A stretch of 64,000 nucleotides of DNA from Bradyrhizobium sp. WSM1417 (GCF_000515415.1 NZ_KI911783.1:6559831-6623830); one strand, 5' to 3'; counted from the stretch's first letter, positions 53,318-62,408 are shown. Notes: a model not told the origin generated them from the letters alone. Program-made: numbers and translations.

Positions 53318-56037
53318 GCTTCGAGGTCAACGGCAAGCCGTTTTCGCAGGAGCCACGCGCCGGCCAGTGCCTGCGCACGTTCCTGCGCGAGCTCGGCCAT
53401 TTCGGCGTGAAGAAGGGCTGCGACGCCGGCGATTGCGGCGCCTGCACCGTGCTGCTGGACGGCGAGCCCGTGCATAGCTGCCTGATCCCGGCGTTCCGCG
53501 CCGAAGGCCATGCCGTCACCACGATCGAAGGTCTGGGCGGAGACGGCGGCACGCACGCGATGCAGCAGGCTTTCCTCGATGCGCAGGGCTTTCAATGCGG
53601 CTTCTGCACCGCCGGCATGATCCTCACCTGCGCCTCGTTGAATCAGGCGCAGCGCACCGATCTCGGCGTGGCGCTGAAGGGCAATATCTGCCGCTGCACC
53701 GGGTATCGTTCGATCGAGGATGCGTTGCTCGGCAAGACCAATATCGAAGAGAGCGTCGGGGCCGGCGCCGCGTTCGGCCGCAGCCTGCCGGCGCCGGCCG
53801 GCCCCGATGTCGTGCGCGGCAAGGCGCGCTACACGTTCGACACGCAGATTGATGGCCTGCTGCATATCAAGCTGCTCCGTTCACCGCACGCCCACGCGAG
53901 GATCATCGCGATCGACACGTCGGAAGCGCTGAGCGTTCTCGGCGTGCACGCGGTGCTGACGCATGAGGATGCGCCCACGATCCTGATGTCGACCGCGCGG
54001 CATGAGAAGGACTGGATGGATCCCGCGGACACCCGTGTCCTCGACGACATCGTCCGCTTCATCGGCCAGAAGGTCGCCGCCGTCGTGGCAGACAGCGAAG
54101 CCGCCGCCGAGGACGCATGCCGCCAGCTGAAGGTCAGTTACGAGATTTTGCCCGCGCTGGTCGATCCGGAGCAGGCGATGGCGCCCGGCGCGCCCGTCAT
54201 TCATCCCGACCGCACCACCGCGAACCGCGTTGCCGACGCCCAGCGCAACCTCGCCGCGGAAACGCATGGCGAATTCGGCGACGTGGCGGCTGCGCTCGCG
54301 ACATCCGCCGTCACCTTCGAGGGCACCTTCCATAGCCACCGTGTGCAGCATGCTGCTTTGGAAACCCACGGCGGCATCGCCTGGCTCGATGCTTCCGGCG
54401 TGCTCAATGTCCGCACCTCGACGCAGGTGCCGTTCCTGACCAGGCGCGCGCTGTCTGACATCTTCGAACTTGCCATGGACAAGGTCCGCGTGTTCTGCGA
54501 GCGCGTCGGCGGCGGCTTCGGCGGCAAGCAGGAGATGTTCGTCGAGGACGTTCTGGCGCTCGCCGCGCTCAAGACCGGACGGCCGGTGAAGCTGGAGCTC
54601 ACCCGCGAGGAGCAGTTCGTCGCGACCTCGACGCGGCATCCGATGCGGGTCCACGTCAAGGCCGGTGCAGACGCGGACGGCAAGCTCACCGCGCTCCAGC
54701 TCGACGTGCTCTCCAACACCGGCGCCTACGGCAATCACGCCGGCCCCGTGATGTTCCACTCGCTGGCCGAGTCCATCGCCGTCTACAATTGCCCGAACAA
54801 GCGGGTCGACGGCTACGCGGTCTACACCAATACGGTGCCGGCAGGCGCGTTTCGCGGTTACGGCTTGCCGCAAACACTGATCGCGGTCGAGGCCGCGATC
54901 GACGAACTGGCCAAGCAGCTCGGCATCAGCCCTTACGAGATGCGCCGGCGCAACGTCGTCAAGCCCGGTGATCCCATGGTGTCGCCGCCGCCGTCGGAGT
55001 TTCACGACGTGCTCTACGGCTCCTACGGGCTCGACCAGTGCCTCGACCTCGTCGAGCGCGCGATGCAGGCTGATGGTCCGCAGCCGGACCTGTCGCCGGA
55101 GTGGCTGATCGGCGACGGCGTCGCGCTGACCATGATCGACACGGTGCCCCCGGCGGGCCATCTGGCGGATGCAATGGTCACGCTCAACGACGACGCCAGC
55201 TTCGACCTCATTGTCGGCACCGCCGAATTCGGCAACGGCACCAGCACCGTGCACCGGCAGATCGCGGCGACTACGCTTGCGACCACCGTCGACCGGATCC
55301 GCCTGCGCCAGTCCGACACCGCCCATGGCGGCCACGACACCGGCGCCTATGGCAGCGCCGGCATGTTCGTCGCCGGCAAGGCGACGCATGCCGCGGCCAT
55401 GCAGCTTGCGACCGAGCTGAAGGCGGCCGCCGCCGGCGCATGGCTCTGCGACGTCGGCAGTTGCACGCTCGAGAGCGAGGCCGTCGTCAGTGGCGTGCGG
55501 CGGATGTCCTTTGTGGAACTGGCAAAGCTCGCGCGCGAACGCGGACAACCGTTCGCAGGCGCCGGCAATTCCGGCGGCACGCCGCGTTCGGTCGGCTTCA
55601 ACGTGCAGGGCTTTCGCGTCGCCGTGAACAAGGGCACCGGCGAGCTCCGGATTCTCAGGAGCGTGCATGCGGCGGACGCCGGCGTCGTCGCCAATCCCAT
55701 GCAGTGCCGCGGTCAGGTCGAAGGCGGTGTCGCGCAGGCGCTCGGTGCCGCGCTCTACGAGGAGATGGTGATCGATGCGGACGGCCGCGTCACCAATCCC
55801 AAATTCCGCGACTATCACCTTCCCTCCTTCGCCGATGTGCCCCGCACCGAGGTCTTCTTCGCCGACACATCCGACACGATCGGACCGTTGGGGGCGAAGT
55901 CGATGAGCGAGAGTCCGTACAATCCGGTCGCCGCCGCGCTCGGTAACGCGATCGCGGACGCCACCGGCATCCGCTTCACGGCGCCGCCCTTCAAGCCGGA
56001 CCGGCTGTTTCCGGCGCTGCACGATAAGTTTGGGTAG
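53314..56037 (+). CDS. xanthine dehydrogenase, fused [2Fe-2S] and molybdenum-binding subunits
   Basis: 907 residues. The first 150 residues form a ferredoxin-like and helical [2Fe-2S] module with KKGCDAGDCGACTVLLDG and a later C for the first cluster, and QCGFCTAGMILTC with GNICRCTGYRSI for the second. The rest is a molybdopterin-binding subunit: RVGGGFGGKQEM near residue 395, GAFRGYG near residue 510, and the C-terminal GAKSMSESPYNP with the catalytic Glu. In the common XdhAB arrangement the Fe-S part is joined to the FAD part, so fusion to the molybdenum subunit is unusual. No XdhC maturation gene is in the window. It oxidises hypoxanthine and xanthine to urate. Confidence 0.88.
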   Translation: MSFEVNGKPFSQEPRAGQCLRTFLRELGHFGVKKGCDAGDCGACTVLLDGEPVHSCLIPAFRAEGHAVTTIEGLGGDGGTHAMQQAFLDAQGFQCGFCTAGMILTCASLNQAQRTDLGVALKGNICRCTGYRSIEDALLGKTNIEESVGAGAAFGRSLPAPAGPDVVRGKARYTFDTQIDGLLHIKLLRSPHAHARIIAIDTSEALSVLGVHAVLTHEDAPTILMSTARHEKDWMDPADTRVLDDIVRFIGQKVAAVVADSEAAAEDACRQLKVSYEILPALVDPEQAMAPGAPVIHPDRTTANRVADAQRNLAAETHGEFGDVAAALATSAVTFEGTFHSHRVQHAALETHGGIAWLDASGVLNVRTSTQVPFLTRRALSDIFELAMDKVRVFCERVGGGFGGKQEMFVEDVLALAALKTGRPVKLELTREEQFVATSTRHPMRVHVKAGADADGKLTALQLDVLSNTGAYGNHAGPVMFHSLAESIAVYNCPNKRVDGYAVYTNTVPAGAFRGYGLPQTLIAVEAAIDELAKQLGISPYEMRRRNVVKPGDPMVSPPPSEFHDVLYGSYGLDQCLDLVERAMQADGPQPDLSPEWLIGDGVALTMIDTVPPAGHLADAMVTLNDDASFDLIVGTAEFGNGTSTVHRQIAATTLATTVDRIRLRQSDTAHGGHDTGAYGSAGMFVAGKATHAAAMQLATELKAAAAGAWLCDVGSCTLESEAVVSGVRRMSFVELAKLARERGQPFAGAGNSGGTPRSVGFNVQGFRVAVNKGTGELRILRSVHAADAGVVANPMQCRGQVEGGVAQALGAALYEEMVIDADGRVTNPKFRDYHLPSFADVPRTEVFFADTSDTIGPLGAKSMSESPYNPVAAALGNAIADATGIRFTAPPFKPDRLFPALHDKFG

Positions 56038-56059
56038 GCATATTTCGGGGAATTGATCG

Positions 56060-57457
56060 ATGAGTAGCGAAGTCCATCCAGTCGACGAGGTCCTGCCGGT
56101 TCCGCGCCTGATCGCGCTCGGGCTCCAGCATGTGCTGGTGATGTATGCCGGCGCTGTCGCGGTGCCCCTGATCATCGGGCGCGCGCTGAAGCTGCCGCCG
56201 GAGGATGTCGCTTTCCTGATCAGCGCGGACCTGTTCGCCTGCGGACTTGCGACGCTGGTGCAATGCCTCGGTTTTTCCGGCGTCGGCATCCGACTGCCCG
56301 TGATGATGGGCGTAACCTTCGCATCCGTCGGTCCGATGCTATCGATGGCGAGCGCGCCGGATATCGGATTGCTCGGCATCTACGGGTCGGTGATCGCCGC
56401 CGGCCTGTTCGGCATCCTCGCCGCGCCGTTCGTCAGCCGGCTGCTGCCGCTGTTCCCGCCCGTCGTCACCGGCAGCATCATTCTCGTCATTGGCATTTCC
56501 TTGATGCGGGTCGGCATCAACTGGGCCGGCGGCGGCCTGCCGACGCTGACCAGAATGGTCGACGGCGTCGCGGGCAGCTTTCCCAATCCGGCCTACGGAC
56601 AGTTGCAGGGGCTTGGCATCTCGCTGTTCGTGCTGCTCTTCATTCTCGGCCTGATCAAATGGGGCACCGGCTTCCTCGCCAACGTCTCCGTGCTGCTTGG
56701 CATCATCGCCGGCGCCGTGCTCGCGAGCATTCTGGGCGTGATGCATTTCGACAAGGTCGCTGCGGCCTCCTGGGGCGCCGTCGTGATCCCGTTCCGCTTC
56801 GGCATGCCGCAATTCCATCTGGTGCCTGTTGTCACCATGTGCGTCGTCATGGTTGTCGTGATGATCGAATCGCTCGGCATGTTCCTCGCGCTCGGCGACA
56901 TCACCGGCAAGACGGTCGACCGCGAAGCCCTCAGCCGAGGCCTGCGCGCCGACGGCGTCGGCACGCTGCTCGGCGGCATCTTCAACACCTTCCCGTACAC
57001 GTCGTTCTCGCAGAATGTCGGCCTCGTCTCGGTCACCGGCGTGCGTTCGCGATGGGTGACGGTCACGGGCGGCTGCATCATGCTCGTGCTCGGTTTGTTG
57101 CCGAAGCTCGCCGCGCTGGTCGAGGCCGTGCCGCTAGTCGTTCTCGGCGGCGCCGGCCTCGTGATGTTCGGCATGGTCGCCGCGACAGGCGCACGCATCC
57201 TGACCTCGGTCGACTTCCGCAACAATCGCTACAATCTCTTCATCGTCGCGATCTCGATCGGCTTCGGCCTGATCCCGCTCGCCGCACCCGGCTTCTTCAG
57301 GAATTTACCGCACGATCTCCAGCCGCTGTTGGAGTCCGGCATTCTGCTCTGTGCGATCGTCTCCGTGCTGCTCAATGCCTTCTTCAACGGATTGAGCGGC
57401 GGTGCAGCGGCGGAAGCGGATGCAGCAGCGGTCGCCTCATCCGCGCAACATGTTTAA
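56060..57457 (+). CDS. NCS2-family purine (urate/xanthine) permease
   Basis: 465 residues, with about fourteen membrane helices, of the nucleobase:cation symporter-2 family. QHVLVMYAGAVAVPLIIGRA near residue 25 is the conserved first helix with Gln-His, GVTFASVGPMLSMASAP follows, and the signature NTFPYTSFSQNVGLVSVTGV near residue 312 contains the Gln-Asn that sets purine specificity. It imports urate and/or xanthine with a cation. It follows the xanthine dehydrogenase genes by 22 bases and overlaps the convergent ureide gene by four bases at its 3' end. Confidence 0.92.
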   Translation: MSSEVHPVDEVLPVPRLIALGLQHVLVMYAGAVAVPLIIGRALKLPPEDVAFLISADLFACGLATLVQCLGFSGVGIRLPVMMGVTFASVGPMLSMASAPDIGLLGIYGSVIAAGLFGILAAPFVSRLLPLFPPVVTGSIILVIGISLMRVGINWAGGGLPTLTRMVDGVAGSFPNPAYGQLQGLGISLFVLLFILGLIKWGTGFLANVSVLLGIIAGAVLASILGVMHFDKVAAASWGAVVIPFRFGMPQFHLVPVVTMCVVMVVVMIESLGMFLALGDITGKTVDREALSRGLRADGVGTLLGGIFNTFPYTSFSQNVGLVSVTGVRSRWVTVTGGCIMLVLGLLPKLAALVEAVPLVVLGGAGLVMFGMVAATGARILTSVDFRNNRYNLFIVAISIGFGLIPLAAPGFFRNLPHDLQPLLESGILLCAIVSVLLNAFFNGLSGGAAAEADAAAVASSAQHV

Positions 57458-58341
57458 CTACCGCGATAGGTCGAATAGCTCCACGGCGTGACCAGCAGCG
57501 GCACGTGGTAGTGGCTTTCCGGCTCGCTGATCGCAAAGCGCAGCGGGATCTCGTCGAGGAACGGCGGGTCGGAGAGCTGCACGTTGCGCTCGGCGTAATA
57601 TTTGGCGACGCTAAACCGAAGCTCGTAGCGGCCGATCGGCAGCGGGCGGCCGCCGATCAACGGCTGGTCGGTGCGGCCGTCCGCGTTGGTCACCGCGCGC
57701 GCAATCACGCGGCTCTCGCCGAGGTTCGCGAGCTCGACCAGCTCGACCGCAATGCCCGGTGCGGGCTTCCCGGCGTGGTTGTCCAGCACATGGGTCGAGA
57801 GCCGGCCGTGCACTTTCAGCTTGTCGTCAGCACTGACGAGCTGGTCCAGCCGCAGCGCAGCGATGCGGGAGATTTCCTCGAGCGCGCGGCGTGTCTCGGT
57901 CTTGGCAATGTTCTGCAGTCGCGACTCGAAGTCACGCAGAATGGAATCCTTGGTGTGCCGGCGCGCGCAGACGATATAGGGGATACCAAATTTTTCGCGA
58001 TACGCATTGTTCGCCCGCTCGAAGGCCGCATATTCGGTGTCCGACAGACGGTCTAGACCAGCGCTGCTCTGCTCGGCAGTCGAGTCCGGCGTGAGTCCCG
58101 CTGCGCGCTGGGTCTTGCTCGCGAGGTCGGGATGCGCGCGTATCAACGCCAGCTGCACCTCGGGCTCAGCGCTGGCGACCGCCGCCTTGATCGCGTCGAG
58201 CAGTGAATTGATGCCGGCAAACGGACGGCGCGCCGCGGCTTCTTGGGCAATCCAAGGCGAGTACTCGACGACGTTTTCAAGTACGGCCACGAAATCATCG
58301 AAGCTCGCGGCATTGAGATCAGACAAGGCGATCTGTGACAT
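57454..58341 (-). CDS. fused OHCU decarboxylase and 5-hydroxyisourate hydrolase
   Basis: 295 residues from ATG 58341. Residues 1-165 are UraD-like (FAGINSLLDAIKAAVASAEP, then LIRAHPDLASKTQ with the catalytic His), and residues about 180-295 are HIU hydrolase (transthyretin-like) with the start LSTHVLDNHAGKPAPG, the middle LRFSVAKYYAERNVQLSDPP, and the terminal YRGS signature. The two steps convert 5-hydroxyisourate to OHCU and then to S-allantoin. Fusing them avoids racemisation by leakage of the unstable intermediate. It is the last gene of the DUF3830-PuuE unit, starting 7 bases after PuuE. Confidence 0.92.
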   Translation of the reverse strand: MSQIALSDLNAASFDDFVAVLENVVEYSPWIAQEAAARRPFAGINSLLDAIKAAVASAEPEVQLALIRAHPDLASKTQRAAGLTPDSTAEQSSAGLDRLSDTEYAAFERANNAYREKFGIPYIVCARRHTKDSILRDFESRLQNIAKTETRRALEEISRIAALRLDQLVSADDKLKVHGRLSTHVLDNHAGKPAPGIAVELVELANLGESRVIARAVTNADGRTDQPLIGGRPLPIGRYELRFSVAKYYAERNVQLSDPPFLDEIPLRFAISEPESHYHVPLLVTPWSYSTYRGS

Positions 58342-58348
58342 TGCTTCC

Positions 58349-59284
58349 CTATCCGATCTCGAAAGCATCGTCGGCAAGGCCCGCATGCTTGTCGTGCCAA
58401 TGCTGGGCAATCTGCAGCCGCGTCGGCACCCAGACGCGCTCGTGCTTGCCGATGTAGTCGAGGAAACGGATCAGCCCCGCCGCGCGACCGGGGCGGCCGG
58501 CGAGACGACAGTGCAGGCCGACCGACATCATCTTCGGCGCGCTCTCGCCTTCGGCATAGAGCACGTCGAAGGCATCCTTCAGATAGGTGAAGAACTGCTC
58601 GCCTTCGGCAAAGCCTTGCGGATTGATGAAGCGCATGTCGTTGGCGTCGAGCGTATAGGGAATGACGAGCTGCTTGCCGTTAGCGCCCTTGACCCAATAT
58701 GGCAGATCGTCGGCATAGGAATCGCTGAGATAGAGGAAGCCGCCTTCCTCCATCAACAGACGGTTGGTGTTGATCGAGGAGCGTCCGGTATACCAGCCGA
58801 GCGGTCGCGAGTCGGTCGCCGCGGTGTGGACGCGGATCGCTTCCGCGATCTCCGCGCGCTCCTGCGCCTCGGTCATGTCCTTGTGCTCGATCCACTTCAG
58901 ACTGTGGCTGGCGATGTCCCAGCCCGCCTCCTTCATGGCGGCAACGATTTCCGGATTGCGCTTCAGCGCTGTGGCGACACCGAACACGGTGGTCGGCCAC
59001 TTCCGTTCGCTGAATACCCGCCACAGCCGCCAGAAGCCGGCGCGCGAGCCATATTCGAACATCGATTCGATATTGGCATGGCGCTGGCCGGGCCAAGGCT
59101 GTGCGCCGAGCACGTCGGACAGGAACGCTTCCGAGGCAGGGTCACCATGCAGGATGTTGTTTTCGCTGCCCTCCTCGAAATTGACGACGAACTGCACCGC
59201 GACCCGCGCGTTGCCGGGCCATTGCGGGTGCGGCGGGTTGCGGCCGTAACCGCGGAGATCGCGCGGGTAGCGGGTCCCAGTCAC
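58349..59284 (-). CDS. puuE: PuuE-type allantoinase (polysaccharide-deacetylase fold)
   Basis: 311 residues, GTG start directly after the preceding stop (TGAGTG). The sequence MTGTRYPRDLRGYGRNPPHP, then WPGNARVAVQFVVNFEEGSE, GWDIASHSLKWIEHKDM and TGRSSINTNRLLMEEGGFLY is that of the PuuE allantoinases. These hydrolyse allantoin to allantoate without a bound metal as in the classical enzyme, using a NodB-like barrel; the Asp after the first strand and the S-H-S-x-x-W-I-E-H motif line the active site. Cytoplasmic. Confidence 0.92.
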   Translation of the reverse strand: MTGTRYPRDLRGYGRNPPHPQWPGNARVAVQFVVNFEEGSENNILHGDPASEAFLSDVLGAQPWPGQRHANIESMFEYGSRAGFWRLWRVFSERKWPTTVFGVATALKRNPEIVAAMKEAGWDIASHSLKWIEHKDMTEAQERAEIAEAIRVHTAATDSRPLGWYTGRSSINTNRLLMEEGGFLYLSDSYADDLPYWVKGANGKQLVIPYTLDANDMRFINPQGFAEGEQFFTYLKDAFDVLYAEGESAPKMMSVGLHCRLAGRPGRAAGLIRFLDYIGKHERVWVPTRLQIAQHWHDKHAGLADDAFEIG

Positions 59285-59698
59285 TCAGACTTCCTCGAAG
59301 CGGATCGGCAGCGCGCCCTTCCACAGCACGCTCTTGCCGAGCGTCGCCAGATTCTCCAGGCCGGATGTCAGCGTGATGAAATGGTTGCCGGCGAGCTGGC
59401 CCATCTTGCTCGCGAAGTGCACGCCGCCATAGGCCATCAGGATCTCGGTCTCGCTGATGCCGCCAGGATAGAGGATGATCTGGCCGGGCGCGGGATAGCT
59501 GGTGTGGTTCTCGTAGCCGACGCCGAAATCGAGGTCGCCGAGCGGCATCCACACGCCCTCGCCGCTCCAGCGCACGTGGATGATGTGGCTTTCGAACGGC
59601 AGCGCCTTGCGGAACGCGGCGACAGTCTTGGGCGCCGCTTGCTCCTCGAAACGGGCATCGAAGGTGAAGTCGCCGGCGCGGATAACGAGTTTGGTCAT
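59285..59698 (-). CDS. DUF3830 family protein (cyclophilin-like fold)
   Basis: 137 residues, MTKLVIRAGDFTFDARFEEQ, then ALPFESHIIHVRWSGEGVWM, FGVGYENHTSYPAPGQIILY and GNHFITLTSGLENLATLG. This is the DUF3830 family, beta-rich with a cyclophilin-like fold, often found next to urate or ureide genes but without an established reaction. It is the first gene of the unit that continues with PuuE and the UraD-UraH fusion, so it should act on urate, 5-hydroxyisourate or allantoin. It is not related to known urate oxidases. Confidence 0.8.
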   Translation of the reverse strand: MTKLVIRAGDFTFDARFEEQAAPKTVAAFRKALPFESHIIHVRWSGEGVWMPLGDLDFGVGYENHTSYPAPGQIILYPGGISETEILMAYGGVHFASKMGQLAGNHFITLTSGLENLATLGKSVLWKGALPIRFEEV

Positions 59699-59796
59699 CT
59701 CATCTCTCTGGATCGGGGGCGGTGGCCCCCACGGGGAATTTCAGGAAAGAGCACTCCGTCGGGCTTCGCGCAAGGGGCGCGGCGAGTCACCTCAAG

Positions 59797-60075
59797 TCAC
59801 CTGCGGTCGTAGGACCAGCCGAAAACGCCACTCCGCCGCGTCTCCGGCGCCGGCTCGGCGGCGGGCTGCGGCGCCTCCCTCAGTTCCGCCTGCGGCGGCG
59901 GAGGCGGCACCGGCAGATTCTCGCACTTCATGGAGTAGACCAGCTTGCCGTCCGCGGTTCGCCCGATCGGCGCGCAGGGGTCCGGATGCGCCGCCGAGGT
60001 CTTTGGAGCCAGTTTGACCTGCGCCACGGCCGGCGAGGCAATCAGCAGAAGGACCAGCAGATATTTCGACATCAT
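59797..60075 (-). CDS. small exported protein, Pro-rich, 92 residues
   Basis: A signal peptide (MMSKYLLVLLLIASPAVAQV) precedes a short mature protein with two cysteines (HPDPCAPIGRTADGKLVYSM, KCENLPVPPPPPQAELREAP) and a Pro/Ala-rich C-terminus. Two adjacent ATG codons (60075 and 60072) could both serve. Resembles small uncharacterised periplasmic or outer-membrane-associated proteins of Bradyrhizobium. Confidence 0.6.
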   Translation of the reverse strand: MMSKYLLVLLLIASPAVAQVKLAPKTSAAHPDPCAPIGRTADGKLVYSMKCENLPVPPPPPQAELREAPQPAAEPAPETRRSGVFGWSYDRR

Positions 60076-60302
60076 TGTCGCCTGAAAACCAAATTTGGCC
60101 CATTGAACCGGATTGCGCAGGTCAAGTCCATCGGGGCTACGAGCGCGATTGCCGAATATTTAGCCGAGGCTAGAAAATTGGCTCGCCCCAATGTGATGTC
60201 GCGAGCGCTGATATCGGCTGGGCGCGTCGCCATGTCAGCCGCGACGGGGACCACACAAAACATACATCTCACAGCCGGGCGTCGTCACGGGAGAAAGAAA
60301 CA

Positions 60303-60521
60303 ATGCAAAAGACTTTCATCATTCTCGGCGCGACGCTGATTGCCGCCGCCACGATCCAGACCGCCGCGGCGAACGACCGCCGTCATGTCCGCAAGGCGCA
60401 GCCCCATCCCATCACCCAGTCGGTGCGCGACTCCAATGCCGCGCTCTGGCCATGGCAGTCGACCGGGCCCGACTGGTCGCGCTATTCGAACGGCGCGATG
60501 TCTGCACCGGCGGGACGGTGA
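60303..60521 (+). CDS. small exported protein, 72 residues
   Basis: ATG preceded by GGGAGAAAG. A clear signal peptide (MQKTFIILGATLIAAATIQT, ending TAAAN) leads a short mature part DRRHVRKAQPHPITQSVRDS, NAALWPWQSTGPDWSRYSNG. Similar small secreted proteins with a W-P-W/W-S-R-Y pattern are found in Bradyrhizobium; function unknown. Confidence 0.65.
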   Translation: MQKTFIILGATLIAAATIQTAAANDRRHVRKAQPHPITQSVRDSNAALWPWQSTGPDWSRYSNGAMSAPAGR

Positions 60522-60562
60522 TGCCGAAAGCGTAGCGCGGTTGAACGAAACTGTCTCCATGT

Positions 60563-60680
60563 CGTCATTGCGTGGAGCCCTCGCGACGAAGCAATCCAGA
60601 CTATTTCCACGGATGCATTTCTGGATTGCTTCCACCTTCGCTAAAGCTTCGGCGGACAAGTCGCTGCGCTCGCAATGACG
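60563..60680. repeat. palindromic interspersed repeat
   Basis: Outer arms CGTCATTGCG (60563-60572) and CGCAATGACG (60671-60680) enclose inverted segments GAAGCAATCCAGA and CTGGATTGCTTCC, giving a long hairpin-like element of 118 bases. This is a style of repeat found throughout rhizobial genomes. Confidence 0.75.
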
Positions 60681-60699
60681 GAGTATGAGGCGCTAGCGG

Positions 60700-61330
60700 C
60701 ACTCTTCGAGCTCGCATTTTGATTGCAGACACAGCTTCGCAGCCTCGCGGCTGATTCGCCCGAGCTTTGCTTCGTCACTCCACCCTCTATTCCAAGAGGG
60801 CGCAGGGAAGGCCGGGTGCCGGCTGGCACCCGCGGTCCGCTGCGCGAAGATGTAGCGCAAGGAAACCGCACAGCAGCATACAGGTGTAGCCAATCACTCG
60901 GCCTTCCCTGCGCGATGGTTGGACGGCTTATGCCGTGCTCTCCCGGGAGCCGAGTTCCTTTTGGCCTCCCTCGCCTTCGCGAAATTCACCGACACAGCGC
61001 CGGTTGACGCAGATGCCGCATCCGCAAGAGCTTGACCGTAGCAACGACGGCCAGGACCACACGGTTTTGCCGTACGCACGGCCCGCCATTTCGCCGCAGT
61101 TTTCCCAGCCCTGTCGACGGAGCCGGAAACTTACAGACGAGACGAAGCCTAGCAGCGCCGCTCGTCGGCACGAAGCCTTGGGCTCACGGAGAGCAATCCG
61201 CCCTGCCCTTGGCCTCTCGCACCCGAACGCTGCCGCGTCCACCGCAAGCCCGGCTCGCGAACGTGACGACCACAAGATCGCCCCTCAAGGATGAGCCGGG
61301 ATGGGCGACACATACGCCAATTCCGAATTT
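60700..61330. repeat. probable long dispersed intergenic repeat
   Basis: About 630 bases with no protein-like frame in either direction. It starts with a GCAGGGAAGGCCGGGTGCCG-type segment and has several smaller inverted repeats such as GGCCTTCCCTGCGC matching GCGCAGGGAAGGCC at its start. I recall similar dispersed sequence between Bradyrhizobium genes, but that cannot be tested here. It adds to the palindromic repeat just before it. Confidence 0.45.
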
Positions 61331-61414
61331 CGGTAAAGTGGAATATTTTTACCAGAAGGGATTGACGCACCCGCGACACAGGTCGCGCAACGAGACGCCT
61401 CGCGCAGAAGCAAC

Positions 61415-61441
61415 AAGGGGCGGTGCAAAACACCGCCCCTT
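61415..61441. terminator. terminator hairpin after the Gly/Tyr-rich gene
   Basis: Perfect 11-base arms AAGGGGCGGTG and CACCGCCCCTT with a CAAAA loop, 33 bases beyond the stop of the minus-strand gene. On the minus strand it is followed by GTTGCTT. Confidence 0.65.
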
Positions 61442-61473
61442 GGCGCGATCAAGACTGCGGCGAGGTCAGGCGC

Positions 61474-61863
61474 CTAATACGGCTGATAATAGCCACGCGG
61501 ACCATAGTAGGGACCGCCGCCGTAATAGCCCTGGCCACCGTAGTAAGGGCCGGGGCCGTAATTGTAGCGGTCCTCGTAGTACTCCTGGCGCCTGCTCTCT
61601 GCGATCGCGCCACCGATCAGACCTGCCGCCACGCCCATGAAGGCGAGACCTGCAGCGTTCGGACCTCGCCGATAGTAGCGGTGGCGACGAGCGGCGCTGA
61701 AATCGGTGGCAGCCGGAGCGGCCGGGCCCGCGGCAGCGGCCTTGCTGGGCGCGGGCGAGCTGGCAGCCGAAGGCGTGACAGAGGCCGTAATCAGAACAAG
61801 ACTTGCGAAAGCTGCCGACGCAACGTTGCGGCCGGCTGCAGAAATCATCGGTCCCTTATTCAT
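61474..61863 (-). CDS. exported Gly/Tyr-rich protein, 129 residues
   Basis: ATG at 61863 with AGGAAGG upstream; the frame starts 14 codons earlier but without support. A signal peptide with a hydrophobic core (NVASAAFASLVLITASVTPS) is followed by an Ala-rich linker, a basic RRHRYYRRGPNA segment, a short hydrophobic helix (AAGLAFMGVAAGLIGGAIAE) and a repetitive tail of Tyr, Gly and Pro (YYGGQGYYGGGPYYGPRGYY). Such proteins are common in Bradyrhizobium and are thought to sit in the envelope; function unknown. Confidence 0.7.
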   Translation of the reverse strand: MNKGPMISAAGRNVASAAFASLVLITASVTPSAASSPAPSKAAAAGPAAPAATDFSAARRHRYYRRGPNAAGLAFMGVAAGLIGGAIAESRRQEYYEDRYNYGPGPYYGGQGYYGGGPYYGPRGYYQPY

Positions 61864-62150
61864 CTTGACCTTCCTGTTCTCGCTCAAAGCGACATAATCA
61901 AACAAGACTCAATGGGCAAACCACTGAAATGGTTTCGGGATCGCGGCAATCTGCCACGCTTTGAACGATTGTAAGCCGAACGACCGGATCCAGCTTGAAC
62001 CATCCAACATGAGCGGATAATGAACAGACGCACCGTTTTTCGGTCGCCGTAAGCGTTTTACGTGAACCAACGCATCAACCGACGCCGTCGGGATCGATGC
62101 CATTCTTGGGTTCACCGTGACTGACGCGTCCTATTCCAAAGAGAAATCAA

Positions 62151-62408
62151 ATGATTGCGGTTCGCAAACTGCCGGAGCGCTATGCGCCGATCGTGATGCC
62201 ATTCGTGCTGTCCCTCCTCATGACGGCCGTGGTGTCGGTCATTTCCACGCTTCGAAGCCTTGGCGCAACGCCGGCGTTTCTCGCGACCTGGCCGGGCGCC
62301 TGGGCGCTGTCATGGCTCGTCGCCTTTCCGACGCTGCTGATGGTGCTGCCACTGGTCCGCCGGATCGTGGCGAGCGTCGTTGCGGCTCCTTCCCAACCGG
62401 GCCGATAG
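62151..62408 (+). CDS. DUF2798-like small inner-membrane protein
   Basis: 85 residues with two hydrophobic helices: IVMPFVLSLLMTAVVSVIST and WALSWLVAFPTLLMVLPLVR. The R-K-L-P-x-R-Y start and the loop LGATPAFLATWPGAW match the DUF2798 family of two-helix membrane proteins, whose role is unknown. It stands alone between a secreted-protein gene and the chloride channel gene. The 287 bases upstream (61864-62150) hold no other gene. Confidence 0.75.
   Translation: MIAVRKLPERYAPIVMPFVLSLLMTAVVSVISTLRSLGATPAFLATWPGAWALSWLVAFPTLLMVLPLVRRIVASVVAAPSQPGR

Noticed and set aside
53881..56379. 832-codon open frame on the minus strand
   Set aside because: Antisense shadow of the xanthine dehydrogenase gene, caused by high GC at third positions.
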